Assembly (NCBI GenBank): GCA_026745465.1 | Contig: JACYXH010000004.1 | Span: forward strand, 308,501-372,500 | DNA length: 64,000 nucleotides | Direction of reading: 5' to 3' | Source of the DNA: Lota lota | Lineage: Eukaryota > Chordata > Actinopteri > Gadiformes > Lotidae | Notes under the pieces: generated by a model | Databases searched by the model: none | What the model was told of the DNA's origin: nothing | Seen by the model: the letters and a program-made list of their open reading frames with translations, nothing else | Shown here: positions 43,902 to 55,966 of the stretch, piece after piece | How positions within the stretch are numbered: the first letter of the stretch is position 1 | How the letters are laid out: each line of letters begins with the position of its first letter | Translations under genes and position numbers: made by a program

Positions 43902-46233
43902 GCGCGCGCGCGTGGTGAAACTCCTCAAAGAAGAGGTTTGTCGACACCTCGCTGCAACCTAAGAATTAAATATCCTGGTCGGAGTTTCTTGTCCCACACC
44001 CAGTAATTTAAAATGATCCTCCGCAGTACTTGTTAAGACACCCTGACCCAGTCATTTCTCCTCAAACAATATGTGTCATCCATTATCCACACTTTATGGG
44101 CGCAATAACTTGACATGTGAGACGGCTCATTAAACCGCTGAGCTAATGAAAGAAAAAGCAAGGCGAAACTCAAGTCCTCATTTACAGTGCACGCTTGCGT
44201 TCTCTTTGCCTACATATGAATAATTGAGTCTGTGCGATGTCATTGGTAATGAAGTGGAAATACGGAGAGTTGCTAGGGGAATTCCTTGAGACTAAATGCT
44301 CATGCTCTGTTCCTGCCTGTGTTGCCTTAGGGATCCTGGCCTGGGTCACAGTGAACTTCCTGACAGGTAAGACATGATTGGCTTGGTGGGTTGCTATGGC
44401 GGCGCTAATGGTTAGCAGACTCATATCTGGGGTCACCTCTGTGCACAGACACCCCTGCAGAGGAAGTCTCCAGTCTTCTGTCTGACACATTGTGCCCTCC
44501 CCCCTCCCCCTCCCCCTCCCCCTCCCCCTCCCCCTCCCCCTCCCCCTCCCCCCTCCCCCTCCCCCCTCCCCCCTCCCCCAACCACCTCTGCCAAGCTGGC
44601 TACAATAATATTAGATGCTTCCCTCCCATGTCACACTAGGCTAGTGTTAACTGCGTTTAAAATAAACGACGCCGATGTTTTCGGTCCTCTGTGGCAAGGC
44701 ATAAATGAACAACATGCAAACAGCAAGTGTTTGGAGAGGGAATGACTTCTAAATGCAGCCGGTGACTCATGCAGCAGGGCTACTGTTTACACGGTGATGC
44801 TAGCCAGCACGCAGGTTAAGTGTATTTATGTCTTTGTTTTCGTCAGGTCACTTGTATTCCAGTACAAAGAAGACCGTGGGGATCCTGGATTTAGGCGGAG
44901 GCTCCACCCAGATCACATTCCTCCCCAAGTCAAAGGTACGCAAAACATCTCATTTGACGAGTTTGGGAGAGCACGCGCACACGAGTTGACCCTTTTGACC
45001 CCACACTAAACAACATGTGTCTCCGGTCCAACAGAAGACAGTGGTTTCAGCTCCACCCAGCTATATTGCCAGATTCAACATGTTCAACCACACCTATCAG
45101 GTCTACACACACAGGTATGCCTTTTCTTGGACATGGATACGAGCAGCACCCTGAAATTACCCGAGCGTAATGGCTTGCTCTGTTCGTGGTCCGACGTAAA
45201 CTTAGAAAACACATAAATCCATGCATTTCCATGAATAACCTTGCCAACGCGTCCGTCCCCTCGACCACAACAGCTACCTTGGCAACGGGCTGTATGCAGC
45301 TCGGCTGGCAACCCTGGGCGCGCTCAGAGCTGACGGTAAAGTATCCACGATCCTTCCCGTCCTCGGTTCAGGAGTTCGATGGGCCAGTGTAAGGCCTCCC
45401 ACTAAACTCCTGTCTATTCATCAGGTCTGGACTGGAAGGTGTTCACCAGCTCATGCCTGCCCAAGAAGTTTCGGGAGGACGTGACTTTTGGAGGGGTCAC
45501 CTACAAAGTCAGCGGGATCCCCGATGGTAAGAGTCAAGAGCGCTGAGGTTTCTGGCGCCGTCCCCCAGCGCGTCTGGATCTGTTGAGCCGCGCATTCTCG
45601 GCCCACATGTGGACGACAATAGACTACCACAGTTTCCCACAACAATCCGTGGGATCCTTGGCGCCAAACATGTGTTGTCATCCTCTCACCCCGTCTTCCC
45701 TCTTAAACAATTACGCTGCAGCCAGCGTTGCGTTTAAAAGAAAGGAAAACAATGTCAGCTCCCGTCGCAAATAAGCCAAGCGACTCCCATTACCACAGTC
45801 GAGCAGCCCGGGAGATCCAGGGCTTGTGCCCCCCCCCCAGCCCCCCCAGCTGATATTTTTCAGCCGTAACAAGCGGCTTGATCCCGACCGCTCAAAATGA
45901 TGTGGTAAAAATAGACAGCGCGACAGGGCCATGTTTAGTGGCGCTCTTGTCAGCACATGGTTTCACTGGCTCAGGCGAGCTGTCCCCTGGGTCTGTGTGA
46001 AAGTGCTCCTTCTGGGGCTTCCCTTGTTAAAGAAGCCAGCAAGTCCTCGGCGGTGAACCCCTTTCCGCATGACCTCAGACGGGGCGCTTTCCAACCGTCC
46101 GTCGTGCACGCACGCACGCACGCGCGCGAGCACGCCATCGCCACCGTGCACGCTCAACCCATCCCCCCCCCCGTGCACGCTCAACCCATCCCCCCCCGTG
46201 CATGTGCAATCCCTCGCCCACAATCCTGTGTTT

Positions 46234-46269
<36 letters not shown>

Positions 46270-47021
46270 ATGCAGAGTGTTATTGTTGATTATACAACCC
46301 AACTGAAACCAACGGTCTATCTCCTTCTTCTTCCTCTGCGTGCCGCTGTGACCGCGTCCCCTTCAGGCTACGCGGGGTACAAGCTCTGCTACTACGAGGT
46401 GATGAAGGTCATCAAGGGAATCGTGCACCAGCCTTTCGAGGTGAAGGGCAGCAGCGTCTTCTACGCCTTCTCGTACTACTACGACAGAGCCGTGGAGTCC
46501 GGCCTCATCGGTGAGCGAGGAGAACCCCGTTAGCGGACGCCACATGCGCATCAGTAAGGGGAACGCTCGCTGCAAGAAAGAAGGCCAGTTACATTTCTTT
46601 TTCCCCCTTCCAACAGACGGCAGCCGTGGCGGCGTGGTTGAAGTGAGGGATTTCAAGAAGAGAGCCAAAGAAGGTGAGATGTTTTCTCCTGGCCGTACAT
46701 TCCTGGCTTGATTCAAAATGTACAGAACCAACCTCGGGGAGCACACACTTGTTTACATGCCCGACAAACGACTATCTTGGAGACTTTGTTTACCTTTGTC
46801 TGTCTCATAACAACAAACTCGCTGGGCAAACACGCACACTGGCACTGACTCTCAGGATAAGTGTGTGTTTCACCCAACGGTTCTTTAAAAAAACACGGAA
46901 GCCCACATTATTCTGGCATGCGAGATTATGCACAAGGTCTGGAGATACCAAATGATTCACCAGCAATTCACCGATGGAAACTCAACAAACACACAGTCAC
47001 ACGTACACACACACACACAGT

Positions 47022-47078
<57 letters not shown>

Positions 47079-47941
47079 CATTCCAACGTTTTGTGACACA
47101 TATTGACATTTAACACCGTGGTTTCAATTTCCTAATTCCATACTCAGCATCTGGAGAGGGTAGGAGTTTGGTTGCTAGGTACAACACCATCTAGTTAGCC
47201 TCTTGTTCTTTTTTTGTTATGCAAGCGATTCTATATGGCAACAACAACTTTTGAGTCACATGATCAGGCATGGCCTGGGATGGCAGAGCTGAGGGGCCAA
47301 GAGGTCGGTCGGTTCCAGCCAAGGCTGGACGGCACCTGACAGCCAGGCACCAGCCGCGGGTTAACACATACCGAGACACACGGAGACTGTTCGGCCCCGC
47401 CGCCCACCCACAGCCTCTCACTGACCCGCAGTCAGTTACCTGGCACCTCGCTGCCCACCCACAACCCCCACACACACTCACACCCCATCTCAGTTACCTG
47501 GCACCTCGCTGCCCACCCACAACCCCCACACACACTCACACCCCATCTCAGTTACCTGGCACCTCGCTGCCCACCCACAACCCCCACACACACTCACACC
47601 CCATCTCAGTTACCTGGCACCTCGCTGCCCACCCACAACCCCCACACACACTCACACCCCATCTCAGTTACCTGGCACCTCGCTGCCCACCCACAACCCC
47701 CACACACACTCACACCCCATCTCAGTTACCTGGCACCTCGCTGCCCCCATGAAGCAGAAAAAAAACCCCACCCGAAACCAAAACAAAACACAAACGTTGT
47801 CCTCCTGCAGCTATGTTGCACACAGGGTAGAAAAGGTGGTGTTTTATTATTATAAACACTACGAGACGCATGACTCCATCGTGTCGGTCGACAATGTGCG
47901 CCACAAGCATCCTTTGCTTTCCGTCGCGGTTCTGTGAAGAG

Positions 47942-47976
<35 letters not shown>

Positions 47977-48325
47977 TGAACGTCCTCCGGTGTGTGACAG
48001 CGTGTGACCCCTTGTGCTCAACAGTGTGCAACCAGATGACCAAGTTCCGCGCCATCAGCCCCTTCCTCTGCATGGACATGACCTACATCACCTGCCTGCT
48101 GAAGGAAGGGTTCGGCTTCAAGGATAACACGGTGCTGCAGGTAAGAGGCCTTTTTTAGTCTCGACATTGGGACGGCGGGAAGATGGGTTTGCACGTTGTG
48201 GGCCCGAATCCTGACGGCTGTGGTGCTCCTCTGGTCCACAGCTTGCCAAGAAGGTGAACAACGTGGAGACGAGCTGGGCGCTGGGCGCCACCTTCGACCA
48301 CTTCCGTAACCTCAACATCCACTGA
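41351..48325 (+). CDS. entpd5: Ectonucleoside triphosphate diphosphohydrolase 5 (ER UDPase)
   Basis: ENTPD5 hydrolyses UDP and GDP in the ER lumen or after secretion and supports glycoprotein folding. The zebrafish entpd5a paralog is needed for bone mineralisation. Exons: 41351-41753, 42186-42265, 43111-43254, 43646-43721, 44331-44366, 44847-44935, 45035-45114, 45274-45335, 45425-45526, 46367-46510, 46617-46673, 48025-48140, 48242-48325 (stop TGA); 490 residues, human 428. A signal peptide is likely at residues 1-23. A proline-rich extension follows to about residue 105. The apyrase regions are present: [10 protein letters not shown] (116-125), [39 protein letters not shown] and [10 protein letters not shown]. 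No C-terminal membrane segment is seen, as expected for this soluble subgroup. The upstream GTG-AAA-ACC is not a start; the ATG at 41351 follows AAAACC. Paralog assignment (5a or 5b) is not possible here. Confidence 0.96.
41904..41981. repeat. (AG)n microsatellite
   Basis: About 39 copies in entpd5 intron 1. Confidence 0.98.
42631..43042. repeat. Compound (CT)n array with higher-order blocks
   Basis: CT runs are separated several times by CCCCATCTCTCTCTCCATCT-type spacers. The array spans over 400 bp, ending about 70 nt before entpd5 exon 3. Confidence 0.97.
43355..43371. repeat. Poly-A tract (17)
   Basis: In entpd5 intron 3. Confidence 0.9.
43867..43912. repeat. (CA)n followed by (CG)n
   Basis: Alternating purine-pyrimidine tract with a CG end, in entpd5 intron 4. 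Confidence 0.95.
44493..44579. repeat. CCCCCT tandem repeat
   Basis: CCTCCCC-type hexamers, about 14 copies, in entpd5 intron 5. The G-rich complement could form G-quadruplexes. Confidence 0.95.
46235..46268. repeat. Poly-C tract (34)
   Basis: In entpd5 intron 9, about 100 nt before exon 10. Preceded by two GTGCACGCTCAACCCATC copies. Confidence 0.97.
47025..47077. repeat. (CA)n microsatellite
   Basis: In entpd5 intron 11. Confidence 0.97.
47433..47747. repeat. 58-bp minisatellite, about 5.4 copies
   Basis: Units start at 47433, 47491, 47549, 47607, 47665 and 47723 with CAGTTACCTGG. The copies look identical, which suggests recent amplification. Confidence 0.97.
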
Positions 48326-48374
48326 GACCGGGGGGCGTGCACGCAGACGCCGCCGCAGGCACACACAGCGCCCC

Positions 48375-48375
<1 letters not shown>

Positions 48376-48429
<54 letters not shown>
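48376..48429. repeat. (CGG)18 trinucleotide repeat
   Basis: Pure CGG tract 50 nt after the entpd5 stop codon, inside its 3'UTR. Confidence 0.97.
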
Positions 48430-49796
48430 ACGAAGAGGGACGGCGCGCGACAGGGCGTCTCTCCCTCGACACCACAGACAGACCCAACCGTAGAGAGGAA
48501 TTCGGCGCCATCTATCCCACTCTGCCCTTTCTTTGACCTCATCACCCTGAAATCTCACGGGGAAAAGAACAAAAACAAAAATAACTTATTCTTTTGATAA
48601 GGCCATTTTTTTTCTACTGTATGTTCAGCCCCCAAGTCCAAGTGGTTTGCTGGCTTTATTTTTTGCAAGCAAAGGCGTTTAAATGTTTGCTACCTTTTGG
48701 GTGTCTGTTTTGAAATGACTGTTGTATACACCCAGCTTTAAGTGTGAGTGGAGAGGTCCTACAAAGCTACTTATGGAGTCATGGTATTTAGGGAATTACA
48801 GGTGCTTTCGCCGGTCCTGGTGCACACTGTTTAACGCAGTGGAATTGGATTGCAATCTTAGGTTGTTTTCCAGATACTTAGAACTCCTTTCATTGTTATT
48901 TACATTTTTACCTAACCTATAAATTATTCGACAGGACAGATTTGGTTGACATTAGATGATGCAGGAGTGTGACAATCTGTTTCAAAATATAATAGTTCGC
49001 TTCAACTGTTTGCACACAACACTTTAATGGCAGATACTGTTGCTGCTTGGGTGTGTTTCACAGGCTTGTACATACTAGCTATCAAAGGAGCATTGCATTT
49101 GCCATGACTCAGGGGAACTAGGAAATTGAGTAGGAGAGTTAATTCTCGCTAAAGTGTGTGTTGCATGATGGCCAAATGTGGTTGAGCGTGTGGGATGTAA
49201 ATGCCTGTAGTTTAGCTGCGTATCCGTGTATGGTCTGCAGTTGGAATAGTTCCTATCAAGCATGGCTAAGTTGCAGTTACCGTCAGTCTATAACGATATT
49301 ATAGGCTTGAAGTGATGACTGATCCCTCATCATAGTTTTATCCAACAACATTTACAAAACTAATTGTCCAACAGTTGATTTGTCAACATAGCCAGTATGA
49401 GCAATTTGTTAGCAATTATTTTCTTGTGAATTGTACAAATATTTAAAAAGGAAAGATTATCTAATTATACAGTATTTTAATAAGTGTACTTGTGTCTCAT
49501 ATAACTCCAAATATGTCTGTAACTGCTCTCCAAACCGTGCCTTTTTTCCAATATTCCAAATGTTCAATAACTACTGTTGTAAATATCATGTAAAACTGTA
49601 TTTGTGAAACACTTTTACTTAAAATGCTTTTACATTCCAAACGCTGCAATGCTTAGAAATGCCTTCTCGTTAATCAGATGAATCACCTGATGACAGACCT
49701 ATGTACATTCTGTATGTGTGTGTGTGTGTCCATGAAACATCTAAATACTGTATGTGTATGTATCCGTGAACTATGTGTATACTATAAATATGTTTT

Positions 49797-49802
49797 AATA
49801 AA
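49797..49802 (+). terminator. entpd5: Poly(A) signal for entpd5
   Basis: AATAAA about 1.47 kb after the stop. Alternatives lie at 50019 and 50150. Confidence 0.45.
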
Positions 49803-50148
49803 AACACTCAAATGTGCATTGTGTAAATCCCTACTTATTTTCCTTGTTAACTTTATACTTTGGTTTGGGTGTTTTGAGCTTTACCTTGGCCAATATAACA
49901 CGATCACTCTTCAGGATGTGCATCAAACTCAACGAATGTTGGACTCAATCATATTCACTTGATGGCGTGAATTGGATTATGAATTGAAATAGAAGTGTAC
50001 TGTTAATATTCCTATTACAATAAAGTATGATATTCATTTAATCTCACCCACTTGCCATTAATTACTTCTTTAGTAATGTAAGGCGGCCAATATTTCCTTA
50101 TTCCCCTGTGCTTCACCCCTGGAGTAAGAAAGGCTCTGTTTGTGAGTA

Positions 50149-50164
50149 AAATAAAGCTTTATTT
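50149..50164. terminator. Palindromic bidirectional poly(A) signal
   Basis: AAATAAAGCTTTATTT is a perfect 16-bp palindrome that carries AATAAA on both strands. The minus-strand copy is 63 nt after the coq6 stop. Confidence 0.7.
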
Positions 50165-50225
50165 ACACCTTTACATTGCACTCGCAATGAGCAAAGTCAT
50201 CTGGCAGACTGGCAGCAGCAGGTCT

Positions 50226-52346
50226 TCACTTGCTTGCAAAAGATATGATCTGCTCCTGTAACGAAAAACAAACAAACAAATGTAACCAAATGTCATTCCC
50301 CTTCAAATGAGCTCACTGTCACTGTACAGTTAAACCCGGGATTTCTTTGGAGTCACTTTATCTAGGGGAAAACGATACAACTTTGAGCTACACGATCAAC
50401 CTGGCAGGGAAATGCCTCCTCAACCAGTCACAGTCCCTCTGCTCTGGATCACTTAGCAGGGAATGGAGCCATTTCACATGGCGTGGTCGGTAATAAAAGG
50501 GGTGTGAAAACACAAGCCAACACCACTGTCCGCTGGCCCCGAGGGCCAGCCCTGCACAACCCCACCCACAACCTTTCGGTAACACCAAATTTGGAACTAA
50601 ACATAGACACCATAGTAGTAGGTTCGGAACCCTTGGAAATTATAGATGTCGCTGAAGTAAGCTCCATGTAATCAGGGCAGCTAGTGGGAGCAGGGTGGGG
50701 TATCGCTGGCGCGGGGGGGGGGGGAGAGCGAGAGAGCGAGAGAGCGAGAGAGCGAGAGAGCGAGAGAGAGAGAGAGAGAGAGAGATGGGGCTCTTGCGTT
50801 TGACAGGTGGCTGATGCTGGTGCCGAGGGGTGCACTTTTGCGGACGAGAAACATGATGAGAGGGCCGGGCTCCTGGCTCTCGAAGTCGGCATGGCGACGA
50901 CGAAGGGTGTGGGGGGGGGTGCTCACTTTAAGTGGTGGCAGCATGTTGGTGGCCTGCAGGCCAAAGGTCCGCAGGAGGACGGCGGGAGCGGCGTTGGAGG
51001 AGTACAGGCGCTGCATCAGGTCGATGGCGGCCATCATGGGGAGGTTGTGGCGCTGGCGCTCCGTCTCGTACTCCAACAGGTGCTGCATCGCTCCTGCACC
51101 GGGGACAAAGACGACGCCACGCATCAGGGCGCTGTTGCTGTAGAGACAGAGTTCCCTCTCGCCCGGGTCGTTTCTTTGGATTTTGCCTCGTTTTGTCGGC
51201 GGGATCAATGCCATCAAACAATGCCTTTACGGGATGCCTTGTGCACATTTTCAATGTATTTTCAGTACGTTTCGGTGGAACAACAGGGTTTGTGTGTGGT
51301 CTGGAAGCTATAGGCCCAAGAGCACTGGGGGGGGGGGGGGGGGGGGGGGGGCGAAATGGACACACACACACAACATCGAATCCATTGTTTATACAAACCA
51401 GCCTCAACCCTGTGCACTCATGCACTCGGGGCTTCTGAAGAGGCCGGCTTTCCCCTGGCTCCGGCTGCAGCCCAGTGTTTCCAGTGCTCACTGACCCAGG
51501 TCCTTCCCATTAAAGGCCGCGCTGCTCAGGACCTGCGACAGCAGCGCCACGTCCCCAAAGCCTAGGTTGGCGCCCTGTCCCGCCAGGGGATGCACACGGT
51601 GGGCCGCGTCCCTGCAACACACAACAGAACCCTCAGTGGACTATGGAAAAACGGCTGAACGAGAATTATTACATTAAAGTTGGACTTTGACCGAGCTTGG
51701 GAATTTAATCAAAAACAGATATTCTAACCTCGTCTGTCGTGTTCCTATGGCTTGTCTGCACGCTGTCCGTTTGCCTACTTGGGAACTTAAGTCAAACCTT
51801 GGCAGAATCTCTGCGGTCGCTCCGATTTTCGTGCGTTTGACTATTCTCCGCCGCACGCGGAAGCTGCTTTGGATGACAGTGTCCGCTGGAGTCGGCTATC
51901 GTTTACCCCCAACAAGAGCCGCTGAAAGAGCTGGGCTGCCGCCGCGTTACCAGCCCGCTAGATTTAACCCCCCCCCCATCCCCCCGCACTGTTTCTGCAG
52001 CGCCACCCAGCTCACCCGACGAGGGCCACCCGGTGCCGGACGTACTCCGCGGCGTGACCCATGCCCAGGGGGAACATGGCCCGGCTCCTGGGGCCGATCC
52101 CCGCCACGCTCGGGGGGAGCTGGCGCGGCGAGCCGGCAGACGGCATCAGCAGCGAGAGGGCGTTGCGGAACAAAGACCCGGCCGTCTCCACCAGCTCCGA
52201 CTGGTTCTCCTTACTCCACTGGGGACGGAGGACAGAGAGGACGGACAGACAAGGAGATGCAGGGGGAGAGAGACAGAGAGAGAGAGACAGAGAGAGACAG
52301 AGGGGGAGAGACAGAGAGAGACACAGAGACAGAGACAGAGAGAGAC

Positions 52347-52434
<88 letters not shown>

Positions 52435-53609
52435 GAGAGACATGACTGGGCAGCTGAGTTTGAGTTACAGGACACAAGGACAAACTTGTTCTCTCTCTCC
52501 CGAGTGGACAAAAAAGGATTAGCTGACAAAAGGAGAAAAGCTATTGTGCAGGCCAGAGTACTTTTCTTTTCCCCGCCATATGGTTTGGCAGTGGCCGGGC
52601 AGCAGCGCTAATTAAAAGAAGACGCTGGCCGGGCCGCGCAGTTGAATTAGCTCTGTTTGAAAACATTCCATGCAGTAATGGTCGACACTGGCCAACCACA
52701 GGTTTAATTAGCGAACCAGGCCCCAAACCAAGCGTGACTCAGCCGTGCTGACCCCGTCCGCTGGCAGGGCCAGTAAAAATAGCCCGCTTGGGAAAAGAAG
52801 GAGTTTCTCTCAACAAACAAAAGAAAAAAAAGACGAAAGCATAAGGTACATCGTATTGTTTGAAAACAACACATCAGCATTGTGTTGTGAGGAGAGAAAC
52901 CGTGCACGTGTCTAGTTAAAACGATATATTGGTTTTATGCATGTTGTTACGAGACACATTTGGTAAATGTTCATTTGTATCGTCAGACCATGCTTTTCCA
53001 CTCAAGTCTTAAATGTGGCGGGCCGTGTAACTTTTTACTGCTTTGTTCAAAATGACATATCCTCACTTCTTTGCTTCGCACAGCAAATAAGCCCAATAGA
53101 GAGAGAAAAGGTTTGGTGGATTTGCACCGTGTCAATGGGTTTTACATGCGAGCAGTTTGCACGACTTTGAACAAAAGTGATGGCTGCCGTAAAACTGATT
53201 GATAGTGCAGGTTTAAATGAAAGGATATGACATCCCCAAAGTTCATATTTTCTTATGTCTGGGCAGAGGTTTGGCTAATAAAATAAGATGTGCGTTATTA
53301 ATCCTAGACAGGAAATTAAGTCCGTATTACAAAGTTGCCTGCCGGGAGTTTGATCCCTTAAAAAAAGAAAAGAAAATCACATTCATTATGTCTATCGCAA
53401 TATTAGCGTGTATGAGTTTAGTATGGGATGTTTTCCATCTCCTCTCCACGAAGAACATCTCAGACTCATCACTGAGCGCAGGTTCCAGGCTTCTTACGAA
53501 GGCAGAGTTGACGGCGTCGACGAAGCTCTCGTCATCCAACTCCAGCAGATCCTCTGCCTGCTGGTGGCTGGTGGACCACACCAGGGAACTCTGCGTGTCC
53601 GACAACTAC

Positions 53610-53679
<70 letters not shown>

Positions 53680-54039
53680 ATCAGAATCACATCCCCTCCC
53701 CCCTCCCCCACAAGGACACAACAACGGCCCCTACTGTTGATGATGTTATTCTGGGGGCCCGGCGGTTGTTTTACCGGTAACATGGCGATGGGTCCGGTAG
53801 GGAGGAACCTCTGCCATGCCACATTGTTCTCTGTGGGCTGGAGAACCGGGTCCAAACAGAACAGAACACGACGGTGAGTAATTAAGGCTGCGCTACATTG
53901 TTCTCTCTCTGTGGCCTGGGGAAATAGATCGCGGGGAGCGGAATCGCTGCGTCGCAAATTACAGCGTTGTAATGTGTGATTGTCCTGTGTCCTGCGATCA
54001 AAATACACACGGACGGGAGGAGCAAGTCATCGTATTTTA

Positions 54040-54093
<54 letters not shown>

Positions 54094-55871
54094 GCCCTAT
54101 CCTGGCCCTGTTCCCCGTCCAAGGTCCTCCTGGGGTCGTTTTTCAGGAACCCAAACTCTAAAACCCAACCTTAACCCTGAAACCAAACCCTATCCATAAA
54201 AGCTAACCCTAAGACCACACCCTGTGATTGTGGTGTGTGAATGTGTGTGCGATTGTGTTTGTGGGCGTGTAAGTGTGTGCGCGAGAGCGCGCGCACGTGC
54301 GTGCGTGCGCATGTGTGTGTGTGTGAGTGGGCGTGCGCGTGCATGTGTGTGTGTGTGTGTGTGTGTGTGAGTGGGAGTGGGTGTGCGCGCGCATGTGTGT
54401 GCTGAACAGGGTCATCGCTGTAGCTTCACCTCTGACAGGCGCAGCACGGCCACCACGGCCGACTGGTCGTAGTTCCACTTGACGGTCGGTATTCCCGACT
54501 CCCGCCTCACCATGGAGTTCGGACCGTCCGCCCCGATCTGGGAAAAAAAAAACAACCCCAGCAAATGACAAAACCCAAACCCAAACTCTGACACACAAAA
54601 GCAACCTGTGGTGTTCTGCAGGAGACCTTGAGGCAGAATCCAGTGTGGTGCTTCTACTACACCGACCAGAGGTCTGGTGCTTCTACTACACCGACCAGAG
54701 GTCTGGTGCTTCTACTACACCGACCAGAGGTCTGGTGCTTCTACTACACCGACCAGAGGTCTGGTGTGGTGCGTCTACTACACCGACCAGAGGTCTGGTG
54801 CTTCTACTACACCGACCAGAGGTCTGGTGCTTCTACTACACCGACCAGAGGTCTGGTGTGGTGCGTCTACTACACCGACCAGAGGTCTGGTGCGTCTACT
54901 ACACCGACCAGAAGTCTGGTGTGGAGGGTCTCGCCGCTGGCCAAGGTGACCTGGACCCAGGGAACGGCGTCGACAGCCTGGTAGGACATGGGCCACGTGT
55001 ACTGGACCACCCTGGACCTGTACTTGACCTCCACGTTATCTAGGGAGAGAACCAGGAAACAAAGACGGGAACCGGTAAGTACAGAAGATGGAGACCTGTC
55101 TGTGCGAAACAGAAGCACCAGAGCTCAACTGGTACCAATCATCGTTTCTAAAACCATAACTCTCACATCCCGGTCCCACTTTGCTACTTGTTTTCCTGTT
55201 GAGAAGAGAAAACGTGACAAGAGCTCAAGGAAACGATTGCTAGGGCTGGGGCTGGGACATAGGCTGTGGAAGATCTATAAACAACCTCATAAAACACCAT
55301 TGGTTTTCCTCGCTGGCAGAGCAGAGCTGTCAAAGCTCACTTGATGGCCTCCCTAATGACCTTGGCTTGCCGCACCGCATTGACTAATAGTGTTTATCTA
55401 CCAACACGCCGAGCCACACTCGACACACACACACACACACACTGCCAGCTCCTTTTTTTCTTTTCCTTCTGCTTTTCACTAAATTACACCCGGCTTGGAG
55501 CGACGCCGCAGATCAACTCCTGGTTCCCTGAACACGAGGGGCAGATATTGGCTTGCGAGTGACTTGGGAGAGCGGAGCGCACTGCGACGAGACGAGACGA
55601 GACGAGACGAGACGAGACGAGACGAGCTGGCATGTCCCTGCTGGCCGACGTGAGGCGGGGTTCGTCCGCACACGTGTTGTTCGGTGCAAGGGAAAACGGA
55701 GGAGAGAAAAAAAAAAAAACAGGATCCCGTTCTCAAACGTCTGTTTATAAACATGCCGGTTTAACCGTCCAGCGCGTGGCCTGGAGGCCATCGTTTGTTT
55801 ACTTCTTTGTTGGGTTTCCAACCGCGTAAAAGGTGGTTTGATTTGAAGTGCAATACAGTGTGGCGCAAACA

Positions 55872-55966
<95 letters not shown>

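Larger units (their letters stand above)
46674..48024. other. entpd5 intron 11, repeat-filled
   Basis: Contains a CA tract (47025-47077), a 58-bp minisatellite (47433-47747) and a short TG tract (47944-47974). No coding sequence was recognised. Confidence 0.8.
48326..50225. other. entpd5 3'UTR and entpd5-coq6 tail-to-tail interval
   Basis: A long 3'UTR begins with a (CGG)18 tract. Plus-strand AATAAA signals occur at 49797-49802, 50019-50024 and 50150-50155. The last is half of a palindrome that also supplies the minus-strand signal of coq6. No coding exon was seen. Confidence 0.6.

Noticed and set aside
47433-47747. Regularly spaced repeats resembling a CRISPR array
   Set aside because: Units are contiguous identical 58-bp copies without unique spacers, in an animal genome.
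48312-48558. Poly-Arg, poly-Ala or poly-Pro frames over the CGG tract
   Set aside because: Translation of a trinucleotide repeat in the entpd5 3'UTR; the frames shown are antisense or out of context.
54150-54220. Interstitial telomere-like sequence (AACCTTAACCCTGAAACC, GCTAACCCTAAG)
   Set aside because: Only two or three imperfect CCCTAA units, too degenerate to call.
54651-54984. 118- to 132-codon frames over the 29-bp array
   Set aside because: Antisense to coq6, and the repeat is open in all three frames. No independent start or homology.
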